From Owenia fusiformis (taxonomy: Eukaryota > Annelida > Polychaeta > Sabellida > Oweniidae), in NCBI GenBank assembly GCA_903813345.2, contig CAIIXF020000010.1:34275425-34339424 (forward strand): a DNA stretch of 64,000 nt. Direction: 5' to 3'. How positions within the stretch are numbered: the first letter of the stretch is position 1; the number at the start of each line of letters is the position of its first letter. A program made the position numbers and the translations under genes. The notes under the pieces were generated by a model that was given only the letters and a program-made list of their open reading frames with translations, ran no database searches and was not told the DNA's origin. Below are positions 44,301 through 55,400 of this stretch, one piece after another.

Positions 44301-45371
44301 ATATTAAAATTGAGCCTTTTAAATTGATAATATTCAAGTTTAAGGGAACTTTCTTATATGCCTGCCATGTTAATTGACCCGAATCAGCCACCTGGTGGTG
44401 AAACTGGTAACTACCTACTCACATTTGGGTAATTGATGCTATGTTTCATTTTTTATAGGTGGATCTCTTGATGCCTGGTGTAGGTGAGATCGTTGGTGGC
44501 TCCATGAGGATGGACAACGCTGAAGAACTAGAAGAAGGTTACAAACGTGAAGGGATTGATCCATCTCCATACTACTGGTACACAGACCAGGTAGGTTCAG
44601 TATTTCAGTAACATTTTGCATATATTTGCCTTTGGTAGGCCTGTAGCCAAGGTCAAGGAGGGTTCACTTTACCAAAAATTCATTGGGACTCACATTAGAG
44701 AACTTAGCCTAAAATCACTTGAAAGGTGCTCAGAATGGTGAAAAACTTCATAATTTTGAAAAAAATTGGCTTAACCCCACCCCCCGGGCCTGTTCGGCTT
44801 CTTGCATTAATCTTTTAGAATAAGCTGTAAGTTATTCTGTAACTGGCTGAATCTTTGTCTGTTGTTGATGTGTCAGTTTTGAAAGGGATACTAAATGCCA
44901 TTGAGTCAAAAATCTTTATTGAAGCTTCTCTGTTGTCGCTACCAAGGAGATTATGTAAACCTCATTTTCACTGATTTGTGTTCAGCACCGTGGTTTGAAT
45001 CAAATTAATAAACTTATTCACTTTTTGTTGGTGACAACTTTTGTCATGGTTAATATTCACGGGTGTTAAAACACAAATATACCATGAGCACATGCTTTGA
45101 GGATCCGCGTTGTTTGAACCTACCGCCGAGCACACTTATACATTAAGACCCGTTACACAGTCATGATACCGCCGAGCAAGCTCATTGCATCATCGGGTCT
45201 GCTTTACCCCCGTGATATTGTGTGTTTATTTTTTTTCAGAGAAAGTATGGTACTTGTCCCCATGGCGGCTATGGACTTGGTCTTGAGAGGTTCCTCTGCT
45301 GGATGTTGAACAGGCCACACATTAGAGAAGTCTGTCTTTATCCTCGCTTCATTGAACGATGCAGACCATAG
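35335..45371 (+). CDS. NARS1: Asparaginyl-tRNA synthetase, cytosolic, complete, 14 coding exons
   Basis: Class IIb enzyme charging tRNA-Asn in the cytosol. Exons: 35335-35374, 37872-38128, 38481-38570, 39563-39712, 40027-40200, 40501-40557, 40942-41019, 41514-41591, 41896-42017, 42556-42691, 43188-43301, 43651-43782, 44459-44590, 45240-45371. All GT-AG and in phase; 1692 nt, 563 aa (human 548). Residues 14-99 are the eukaryote-specific N-terminal domain ([20 protein letters not shown]). The OB fold follows ([26 protein letters not shown]), then HMMIRGEN. The catalytic core shows motif 1 ([18 protein letters not shown]), motif 2 ([12 protein letters not shown]337 and E339; HLAEYTHIEAE) and motif 3 ([11 protein letters not shown]537). 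Also [13 protein letters not shown] and EIVGGSMR; the end is [12 protein letters not shown]. All catalytic signatures look intact. The tiny first exon rests on phase and an in-frame ATG, so it is less certain than the rest. Confidence 0.96.
35690..36313 (+). mobile_element. 5'-truncated LINE, reverse transcriptase C-terminal remnant
   Basis: A frame from about 35698 to 36054 contains [20 protein letters not shown] then NERNNLI, the C-x-C-G...H-F-L-x-x-C-P signature found at the C-termini of non-LTR retrotransposon polymerases. It is followed by 250 bp of 3' UTR and an A tract at 36301-36313. Only the last 120 or so residues remain, as expected of a truncated insertion. It sits in NARS1 intron 1, in the same orientation as the gene. 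Clade not determined. Confidence 0.65.
36778..36930. mobile_element. Palindromic MITE in NARS1 intron 1
   Basis: Arms of about 55 bp (TTTTACAAGATGGTGGAAGG on the left against CCGCCATCTTGAAAACAGG on the right, with GGGGAACC and GGTTCCC inside) enclose a loop of about 40 bp. No ORF. Confidence 0.55.
37105..37435 (-). pseudogene. Unidentified broken coding fragment
   Basis: From 37435 leftward one frame reads [20 protein letters not shown], then a polar helical stretch with [14 protein letters not shown] and [15 protein letters not shown]. Near 37230 a second frame takes over with [16 protein letters not shown] and [16 protein letters not shown]. The handover suggests a frameshift in an old coding sequence. 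The cysteine/histidine content and helical character look protein-like, but I recognise no family. Lies antisense in NARS1 intron 1 and may come from a mobile element. Confidence 0.3.
38571..39060. repeat. 40-bp minisatellite beside the NARS1 exon 3 donor
   Basis: Twelve near-identical units (GTACCCTTAAATTTGATAG plus TATGTACCCACAAATGTGTTT). The array starts within 10 bp of the donor at 38570/38571, and each unit contains GTATGTAC, a plausible 5' splice site. Diverged remnants continue to about 39440. Confidence 0.93.
40190..40266 (+). repeat. 21-bp duplication of the NARS1 exon 5 donor
   Basis: Exon end ACTCAATGAG plus gtaattat recurs at 21-bp steps: boundaries at 40200 (real), 40221 (mutated to ATAATT), 40242 (GTAATT intact) and 40263 (GTTACA). 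Confidence 0.9.
42316..42486. mobile_element. TA-flanked MITE in NARS1 intron 9
   Basis: CAGTAAAACCTGTAAAGTGG and the inverted CCACTAAGACAGGTTTAACTG end a 171-bp element with TA on both sides. Internal AAGTGGAACACC motifs recur. A related degraded copy is visible around 58680-58800. Confidence 0.75.
43988..44434. mobile_element. 447-bp TIR element (copy 1) in NARS1 intron 12
   Basis: Ends AATAACCCAGATGCGAGTAG and CTACTCACATTTGGGTAATT are inverted (about 16 of 20). The interior matches 50992-51431 along its full length in the same orientation, including GCCACCTGGTGGTGAAACTG near the right end. It ends 24 bp before the exon 13 acceptor. Confidence 0.75.
44637..44790. repeat. Dispersed repeat fragment (copy 2)
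   Basis: Inverted relative to 1893-2032, sharing the CAGAATGGTGAAAAACTTCAT core, a GTAGCC end and a C-rich end. In NARS1 intron 13. Confidence 0.5.
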
Positions 45372-45487
45372 TGACATCTTTATGAACAGTTCAAAGTCAT
45401 TTACATTTTGGATTGGAGTGACATCTTTATGAACAGTTTAAAGTCATACATTGGATTGGAGTGACATCTTTCTGAACATTGAAAAGT
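45370..45487 (+). repeat. Three tandem copies starting at the NARS1 stop codon
   Basis: AGTGACATCTTTATGAACAG begins at 45370, 45417 and 45460, the last with TTCTGAAC. The first unit starts on the last two bases of the TAG. Confidence 0.85.
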
Positions 45488-46236
45488 TATTTGTGAAAGA
45501 CCATTCCAGTATATCATGGTACCTTAAATGACATTGGTACTATTTTACTGTAAAAATACTTCATTGACGTTTGTTTGTGACCTATTTAAACATGTCAGTA
45601 TAACCCAGTTTCTATATTTCTCTAGATAAGCTATAAGATTCACTTTTATGTCTACTGGAAGGAGATCTTGATATTATCATGTAATTTATCATCATTCATT
45701 TATGTTCAAGTTAAGAAAAAACTGTGGTGATCACGATTGGAAAATAATAGTGTAACAGGATAAGATGAATCAGAACCCCAGCCATAAAGTCAATGCTCTA
45801 TATAATGGGGATGTTACTAAAATTTGGTAATTCAAACTGTTTGATTTAGGCATTGTTTAGGTAATTTTCTCACTATACACTAAATACCTCATATACTTTG
45901 AAGCACTTACTATGTAACCAAACATATAGTACAATACACAATGTTATCAAACATTAAATTCAAAAATGCACAATGATGCGGGAGCTTTCCCTATAATTAT
46001 CTTCTTTATTAATGATTTATACAACAGGCCCCTGGAGTTTATTTTTGGAGTTCACATATGTTTTTGATTTTAAGTCTGTAAATCTACAGATCGACCATGT
46101 GTGTCATACATGTTATTTTCATATTTGGCTTATACAAATTAATTATGAAAAATTTAATTTGAAAAGAATAATGTATAGGTGTCCAATGGCCAATAATTAT
46201 ATAAACTGTAAAAGTTTGTGTGCAATTAAATAATAT

Positions 46237-46242
46237 AATAAA
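46237..46242 (+). terminator. Candidate polyadenylation signal of NARS1
   Basis: AATAAA about 870 nt past the stop, with an ATTAAA 15 nt earlier and another AATAAA near 46327. The UTR length is an inference. Confidence 0.3.
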
Positions 46243-47157
46243 CAAAAGATATATATGTATTATGTGAAATTTCTTCCGAAATCATTGTTTTCAGCTAATA
46301 CCAAGAAGAATACATTTACATATAGGCTAAATAAATAATACAGCAAGGGCATATTGACTTAACATGGGATGTGCACCAATGACTTAACATGGGGATGTCA
46401 TCATATCCCATCAGGGGCCATTGGTTACATCATATGTGCAAATATCAAGTTTCATTCAGGTCACTGAATTAAAAGATTATACATTTTTTCATATACCATA
46501 TATGGTATATTTGGATAACAGGCAGTGATACATAGGATGCAAATGGATTTTGACTATCAAAAAAGTTAAGCTGATCTGCCTCCACACTTCATTATTATGG
46601 AACTAATGAGAGGCCCATGCTCAATAAAGTGCTGAATATAGATCAACAAGATACTAGTGCACACATAAATGTAATATTTAAAAAAGAGTACATTCATTTT
46701 AAAACATTAGGTGAATTTATATTTTAATTTTCCATGGGGAGGTGGAAATAGAGTCTGCAATCGGTCCTTCAGATGTTTTCAGAGGAGAAAGTTAAATATA
46801 AAGGCCGAATATGAAAAAATGATTCTGTTTCTTCAAAGCATACTTCAAGAAAATGATCTGACATAGGACTACGGACTGAGAAATAGTTTTGGAAGTAAAT
46901 TGATGTCATTTTGTTCATTCAATTTTCAAAAACGTAGACACATTCTTTTCCACACTTCTATTGAATGCCCATGGTCACATTCAACGAGTAATCTTCAACC
47001 ATTTAATAACACTGTTTCTGAATCTTAATATACATATAATATATTTATTTACTTTTATGTACACTTTCATACAAACATACATTAGAGTGTATGTCACATT
47101 AAAAACCCAATCTTAAGAAATCATAAGACATTTTCAAATAAAATATGGACTTTTAGA
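46243..47157. other. Intergenic stretch between NARS1 and BLM, nothing recognised
   Basis: AT-rich. A short ATATACCATATATGGTATAT palindrome occurs near 46490. No gene, MITE pair or array seen. Confidence 0.35.
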
Positions 47158-47766
47158 GTTGAAGGCAGAATCAGATCAGTAGCAACTGAGCAAGATGGCA
47201 CACGCTTAAATCTAATAGTACTTGTGACAAAAAAATGTTTCAATTTTAGAATATTTTGGGCTCATACCATTCCTTGTTATGTATATTTTCTAAAATGCCA
47301 AAAGTGCGTACTACATTTGAGGAAATTTTTGAATTTAAAGATTTTTACAATAATGCCTTTATTTACCATTCTTACTTCTTGGGAGATTTTTTTGCACTTT
47401 GAAACTTTAAAATAGACAATTAAAATAACATATTCAATGATTTCCACCGGATTTTTTCTCAGGTGGGTGCAAAATTCTCATTTTCACAATTTAGACCAAA
47501 ATTGGTCAAAATATGCCAGTTTTCATGATTTTTCTCATTTTTAAGTGAGTGCAATGCAAATAGATTTTCCGGTGGGTGCAAGCCTGTTTTCAGAATCTCA
47601 GGTGGGTGCTGCACCCACTTGCTTTAATGCTGGGGAGATCACTGATATTGCAGATCTCTTATTTTGGGAGGTGTTATATTTGAGATTGTGTGGAATACAT
47701 TGGTAGATCAACTGTACATATTGCTTGAAGTTTTGTCACTCCCGATGGATCTGATTCTCCCTTTAT
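47158..47766. mobile_element. TIR element with GGCAGAATCAGATC ends (copy 1)
   Basis: GAAGGCAGAATCAGATCAG at the left is inverted near the right end as GGATCTGATTCTCCCTTTA. Relatives lie at 52610-52985 and 61820-62073, and there is a fragment near 31840-31905. GGTGGGTGCA blocks inside (47460-47620) may be a separate nested repeat. Confidence 0.6.
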
Positions 47767-48014
47767 TTCTACACAAAGTAAGACAATCCTTAGTCTCCCC
47801 CACACACCAACAATTATAGTAATATGTTACTAATTTTGAGCAAGATGAACAAGAGATTTTATCTGAAAAAATGCAAATATTACACTGTACACCGCACATG
47901 TACATTTCAAAAATATATATAAATTAAAACAAAGGCCTAAGAATCTGTTTAATCAGCAGCTATTAAAAAAAACTTTTTGTAGCATTTTGTGAAGGAGCCA
48001 TTAACATGCAAAAT

Positions 48015-48880
48015 GTCATCACTTGCCATTTGACACAGACTCGTCATGTGGTGGTGACATAAAACAGTCTTTCAATAAGTCTGCTTAAACCATACAGACA
48101 TAAGGGCATGTAGAATTTAGGGCAACAGTGTGCCATTTGCCACAGACTCGTCACGTGGTGGTGACATAAAACAGTCTTTCAATAAGTCTGCTAGAAACAT
48201 ACAGACATAAGGGCATGCAGAATATAGGGCAACAGTGTGCCATTTGCCACATACTCGTCACGTGGTGGTGACATAAAACAGTCTTTCAATAAGTCTGCTT
48301 GAAACATACAGACATAAGGGCATGTAGAATTTAGGGCAACAGTGTGCCATTTCCCACAGACTCGTCATGTGGTGGTGACATAAAACAGTATTTCAATAAG
48401 TCTGCTTGAAACATACAGACATAAGGGCATGTAGAATTTAGGGCAACAGTGTGCCATTTCCCACAGACTCGTCACGTGGAGGTGACATAAAACAGTCTTT
48501 CAATAAGTCTGCTTGAAACATACAGACATAAGGGCATGTAGAATTTAGGGCAACAGTGTGCCATTTGCCACAGACTCGTCACGTGGTGGTGACATAAAAC
48601 AGTCTTTCAATAAGTCTGCTTGAAACATACAGACATAAGGGCATGTAGAATTTAGGGCAACAGTGTGCCATTTCCCACAGACTCGTCATGTGGTGGTGAC
48701 ATAAAACAGTCTTTCAATAAGTCTGCTTGAAACATACAGACATAAGGGCATGCAGAATTTAGGGCAACAGTGTGCCATTTGCCACAGACTCGTCACGTGG
48801 TGGTGACATAAAACAGTCTTTCAATAAGTCTGCTTGAAACATACAGACATAAGGGCATGCAGAATTTAGAGCAACAGTGT
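48015..48880. repeat. 107-bp minisatellite, eight copies
   Basis: The landmark TCGTCA(C/T)GTGG occurs at 48041, 48148, 48255, 48362, 48469, 48576, 48683 and 48790, exactly 107 bp apart each time. Copies differ at only a few positions. Five carry CACGTG and three CATGTG. The flank (TTAACATGCAAAATGTCATC) belongs to a dispersed sequence also seen once at about 15330-15460. Confidence 0.95.
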
Positions 48881-49484
48881 GCTAAATATCATGTCGCCAT
48901 TTGCCAAAATGCAAGTCTTGCTTCAAACCTTGTGAAAAATCCTCTCGTGAGTTCTAGTTATAATGCATTGTAATGGATACAAACATACAATGAAATACAT
49001 AGTACAATGTAATGCACACAACTGTAAAACATACAATTTAAAACATTATACATTGATATGAAGTCCACAAATTAATACTTTTGAACTGGCAAACTCTTGG
49101 AATTTTGTCCAGGAAATCATATATAAACTTCAGATATACAATATATATAGATATACTTGTATATTACTCTTTCAAGTTACCAACTTCTACCGACTTAACT
49201 GTGTTTCAACTTCAATATTCTGACACTGCTGGGTCTATCCATTTTTGAAGTGTACCTGTATTCACATTGACATGGTGTGTCACTGAGACTGATTTAGCCT
49301 GGTCAGCTGCCATGTATAGGAGCTATGCTCATTATTCATCACCATCGTCATAACCTGATATACTTGAGCTCATTCTGAATACCAAGGCTCTGAGCTCAAT
49401 TTGAATTTCAAATCTTCATCTCCATGTCCCCGAGTCCCTGAATTTTGAATTCAAGTCTGAGTTCATACGGTCACCATAGCATTT

Positions 49485-52400
49485 TCACTTGATGTGGACG
49501 AAACCTCCCATCCCAGGCCGGCTTGACTTTAGCGGGCCGACCCCAAGAAGGCCTGGTTTCCTACCCCCACTGCCACTACTCTGTTGTCCGCCCCTACCCC
49601 CGATTCCACCAACTGTTCCTGTGCCGGTTGGGCCTGAAGACTTCTGGTATTTAAACTGCTGGAAGCGACCCCTACTGAAATGACAAATGAAAGTACATGT
49701 ACAAGTAATTCCCAACTTCCACGAGACCTGCCTTAGTTAGATTGAAGTTGTAGTGTAATTTTATGAGACAATCATACATAACTGAAGGCTTCATCGTATG
49801 CAAACAAATCACCTAAAATTACATTTGTATGATGCGAGACTCGACATTCACCAGGAAAGTAGAAACATTTACTTTTCAAGTAAAAAATAAATTTGCATCA
49901 TGGGTGACAAAATGTTTCTACTTTCCTGGTGAATGTGAGCCTCACATGAATGTAATTTTAGGCGATCTGTCTGCATGGGGTGTTTACCCACAATGAGAAG
50001 AGATTGTCGTTTACACAATCAGTAATTGCTTTTAAATATGATTGACACACGCAAAGAGCTACTCATCCAATATATAATGTTATGAAAGTAATATACACAG
50101 CCAATATAATTCGGCGCCGTTTCGGCATCAAAAGCAATTGGCGCTGTTCCGGCACCGAAACCTTTCGAAACCAAAATTTGGCACTGGACTAGTCAGTCCA
50201 TTTGGTGCCAAGACGGCACCGAAAGGAGTGGTATCGATATGGAGAACTTTTTGAACACACGTTTCTCTTAAACCAGTCATAAAAGAAATCTAAAAATTTA
50301 ACACATCGTCAATTTAATGGTCATCCTTTGAATGGTAACAATATAATTTGAAAAATATTTATAAACTGTCATCTATATTGTTCTAGAAAACACATCAAAC
50401 ACTTGTTTTGTTCTTGGTATCATGTTTTCCGAGTGAAATGAAATATCTTTCCGAACCTAGAAGTTAGTTTTAAAGTTGTAGCATCATATTCTTGTAAAAC
50501 AACGATATATATAAGTTTGATCTATCATTTTATTAAATGTTTTGAAGTGAAAATATTCATTGCAATCCAAGTATTTGTAAGTGATATTTGAGGAACATAC
50601 TTCACTCCTCCCTGTACGCTGTCCTCTCTAATAGAATGAACTGACAGCTGACTGATTATTAACTTCCATTCAATGGATCGCAACTGGAAGTGTTTCTTCA
50701 TTTATTCCTCTTTTAAACTAGCGAACATTAAAACAATTGATTTGTATTACTAACCTGCTATTGGTGGACTTGTTGTTTGATTTGGCAGATGTTGTTCTGG
50801 ATCTCTTTGCTTTTTTCTTATATCCACCAGTGCCTTTACGCTTTCTTCCTCTGGCCTAGAAAATAATATAAATATTGGGTGCTTGTATGGAATGAATTAC
50901 AAATTGATCTATTGATCTTAATAGAAGTATGAAAATTATGAAATTAATTATTAATTATAAATTATTAAAAAATGAATGAATCAATAAAATCAATAGACTA
51001 GATGCGAGTAGAAAAAATCTTGATTTACGCCATTAGATATTCAAAATTCAGTCAAAGCAATGTTATATTTGAAATCTACATGTAAAAGTACACCTAGAAA
51101 TATGGTTTCGAAAATTGTTTATCAAGTTTGAAAATTTAATTATATTTGAAAGTGTGAGTTCTAGTTCGGGTTGATTCTCCATAGAGCCCATGTTACAAAA
51201 TCACAAAAAGTGAAATATCTTTTCTTGTATTGGTCAGATAACATTTTCATTTCCTGGACATATTTTGATTTTCATAACTATTAGATACATATGGGTTATA
51301 TGAAAATTGAACCACTAAAACAGATGTAATTTAAGTTAAAGGGAACTTTCTACTATACCCGCCATGCTATCTGACCCGAACGAGCCACCTGGTGGTGAAA
51401 CTGGTAACTACATACTCACATCTGCGTTATTAATGACAATTAATTTCAAAAATGAGGGTGGTTCCCCGAATTCCATTTCCAAATGTGAAATTGAATATTC
51501 CGAATGATTTGTCCATTCTGTGCCAGCCCTACTACTTACAGAAGACTTCTTGTTGCTGTATCCCGTATAACTTGTGTCGTCTGACTGGTACTGGTTGTCT
51601 ATATCTGGTGGATTTTCAACAATGGCCCGTCTGTCTGCCTCTAATTGTTCTTCTAAATCTACAAACCAACAAGACACACCAATAAATATCAGAAATTTTT
51701 TATCAAAAAATTCAAAATGGCTGCCAAGTTATTTACCCAGCATGCCTAAAACAACTAGTTTGCTCTTGTGTCTGTAAAATTTCAAGTTGAAAAGTTAAGA
51801 AGATTACCTGAGATTTTTATTACTAAATTTATGTTGTGTCTTCCTGCACAAAGGTGCATGCACATCAGCATGAGAAGACAGCAATGAACAAACTGTTTCG
51901 TTAACAAAATGTTGGAACCTCGAAGTTACTATTTTTCTTTTTACCTTATATCACGAGTTGTAGGCAGAATTTCTGTGACATCATTTTTCTTTTTACCTTA
52001 TATCACGAGTTGTAGGCAGAATTTCTGTGACATCATTTTTCTTTTTACCTTATATCACGAGTTGTAGGCAGAATTTCTGTGACATCATTTTTCTTTTTAC
52101 CTTATATCACGAGTTGTAGGCATAACTTCTATGACATTTTTTATCACAAACGTGTGTCACTTTGATATGTTTAATGCACCACCAGTCATTTGTTACAGAT
52201 ACAATACACACACATACTTGTGGTCATGTGACATAAAAATCAAACTTGTAAGAAGATAAATATAAAGCCTTACCCGCAAGCTCCATAACGTATTTGTTGA
52301 TGACTTTCACAAGTTCCGTGCCATTATAGCGCATTAACTTGGACATAGGAACACCATCAACCTGTGTAAGGAAAACATTTTTATTAACACTTATCTCATT

Positions 52401-55400
52401 GAAGATCATGATTTTCATAAAATCAGTCTCAAAATTCCTTAGATAGCGGGGAATTTTTGAAAACAACCAGATAAAAATAAAGGAATTTCAAAATTAAAAG
52501 TTCGAAGGTATTTCAAAAAATTCCATTTGTAAATTATAAACCAATTGTAACCTTAAGGCTAGCTGCAACATGAATCTGCATATTAATCATTGATAAAGAA
52601 AAGTTGGTTAAAGGCAGAATCTGATCTATAGGGGGTGACAAAATTACAAGCAACGTGTACAAATGACGAATATATTCCTTACAATCTCAAATATAATATC
52701 TCCCAAAAGATTCACGATATGTTATAAATTGGTTAAGTTATAAATGATTCAAAGTGCAAAAATGGGTGAAAAATGTTTAAATTCTCCCAAATAATAAGAA
52801 TGGTAACCATTCTTATAGAAAAGTAATACATTATTGTAAAAATCTTGAGTTTTCCTGAAATAAAGTGTGCACTTTGGGTATTTTTAGAAAATAGACATGA
52901 AAAGGAATGACATGAGCCAGAAATATTCTAAAATTGAAACAATTTTTTGTTAGCCTGCTCGCTAGATCTGATTCTCTCTTTAATCTCAGAAAGTTATCCG
53001 CTGCGAGTGAAAGTATGGCTAGTAGAAGTTCACCCTTTACCTGTTTTGAAATCTCATCCAATGTCATTGGCAATATATCAGACATCTCCTGTAGGGCACT
53101 AGGTGTGTATATAGTGTGGTAGCTCACCCCATAGGTCATAGCTGGTAACATTAAGAATTCAATTTATATATAACAATCTAAGGTCATTTGCAATATATCA
53201 GACATCTCCTGTAGGGCACTAGGTGTGTATATAGTGTGGTAGCTCACCCCATAGGTCATAGCTGGTAACATAAAGAATTTAATTCATATTGATATAAATG
53301 AATCAATTTCAGGTTAATTGAATAAATGTATCATTAATGTATCAATCGCATACATTTTCTCATCTTCGTCATTTTCGTTAGACATTAAGTAATAAAAAGG
53401 TTTATTGATATCTACCTATGTCTTTAGCAACATCAACCAGTTCCTCATAACACTTGTGCTTCAGTTCTTTCCTTGGGTCTTTGACACCTTTACCAACTTC
53501 AGCCACAACTGACTTCTTACTGCATGTCACGGGAAGCTCAACCTAATAACAATGGAATAATTCAAGGATTTTGGGATGTCTATATACAACTCATACCTGC
53601 CAACCTAAGACCAAAATTTTGCGGTAGATTTTTTTTAAATTGCTGTATTTTTGCGGTAGATTTTTTGAAAATACGGTAGTTTTTGCGGTATCTTTCAACA
53701 AAATTGCGGTAGTTTTTGCAGTAGATTTTAGAAAAAACGGTAGTTTTTGCGGTAGAATTTTTAAAAAATGGTAGTTTTTGCGGTAGATTTAAAAAATACG
53801 GTCGTTTTTGCGGTAGTTTTTAAAAAAATACTGTAGTTTCAGAGGTTTGGGGTAGATTTTTGAAAAAAGTGTAATTTTGCGGTAGAAATTTGAAAAAAGC
53901 GGTAGTTTTGCGGAAGATTTAGAAAAAATGTGGTAGTTTTACGGTAGATTTAAAAAATGCGGTAGTTTTTTGAAAAACCGGTAGTTTTGCGAAAGATTCT
54001 GAAAAAATGCGGTAGTTTTACGGTAGATTTCGAAAAAAATGCGGTAGTTTTATCGTAGTTTTTTGAAAAACCGGTAGTTTTACGGAAAATTTTGAAAAAA
54101 TGCGGTAGTTTTACGGTAGATTTTGAAAATTGCAGTAGTTTTTACGGTAATTTTTTGAAAAACTGGTACTTTTGCGGAAGATTTGCCAAAATGCGGTAGT
54201 TAAACCTTTATACAATGCGGTTTTCTATATTAATACAATGTTTACATGGTCATATTGTTGTTGTTATTGTGAATACATATTTTACTGCAAGAGTGCTTTT
54301 GATAATTATAGTTTGTAAAGCAGAACTACCACCTGAGAATTATAGGAAACTATTATTTTCAAGAAAAAATAGATATACTATTTTCAAGAATAAATAGAGA
54401 CTAAACACTTTTTATTCTTCATTTCACTGGTGATCCACTCGATTACGCTGGTTACCAAAACGAACCGTTTTGGTAACAAAATGTCGGAGCGTCGAAGGCA
54501 CGATTTTTCTTTTTTCCTTATTTCACGCGTTGTAGGCAGAATCCCCACGACGTTTTTTCTCACAACGTACATCAGTATCATATGTTTTGGAAAATGTACA
54601 TGTTTGCGAAAAAATAGCTCAGATGACAACAGAATCATTGATTTACTTCCTCACTTAAGTTACATAAACGGTTTTTTCGAAAAACAGTTAAGATCTGCAC
54701 TTTTAACCCAAACCGTTTATGTAACTTAAGTGAGGAAGTAAATCGACGATTCTGTTGTCTTCTGAACTATTTGTTCGCAAATATGTACACTTTCTTAAAC
54801 ATATGATACTGATACACGTTTGTGTTAAAAATGTCGTGGGAATTCTGCCTGCAACGTGTAAAATAAGGAAACGAGAAAAACCGTACCCTCCGGATGTTCC
54901 GACATTTTGTTATCAAAACGAACCGTTTTGGTAACCAGCGTAATCGAGTGGATCACCAGTGCATTTACCATGCCTACAATGGACTGACAGCAACTTTGGA
55001 TTTTAATGTTTCAGCAAAATGTACAACTTTACAACTCTTTTACAATAAATCTAGATTGATTCAAAATACGAGCACAATATTCATATCTCCACTTTTATTC
55101 ACCTTCTAACCAGTTTTTTAGATATCAGGATGTTTGGAAATACCATGAATGAAACATTTACTGAAATACAAAATATGGATTTTACACGTTTTTACTCACC
55201 ATCTTAGAGGATCTATCACTTCACGAATTGAAATGACAGACATAATGTTCATATAACATTGGAATCATATGGTATTAAATATTGATTTGTTCACTCGCAA
55301 TATAATGATATCAATGTGTTTGTCTGGCACAAATAGAAAATAAGTACAGATAAATTGTCTTTCAAAAATAATCTGTTATGAGCATTTGCTGAAACCTTTC

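Noticed and set aside
49489-49683. Proline-rich plus-strand open frame
   Set aside because: It is the antisense shadow of the Gly-rich last exon of BLM.
54384-54729. Open frames on both strands in the 54 kb palindrome
   Set aside because: They mirror each other because the element is palindromic; no domain is recognisable.
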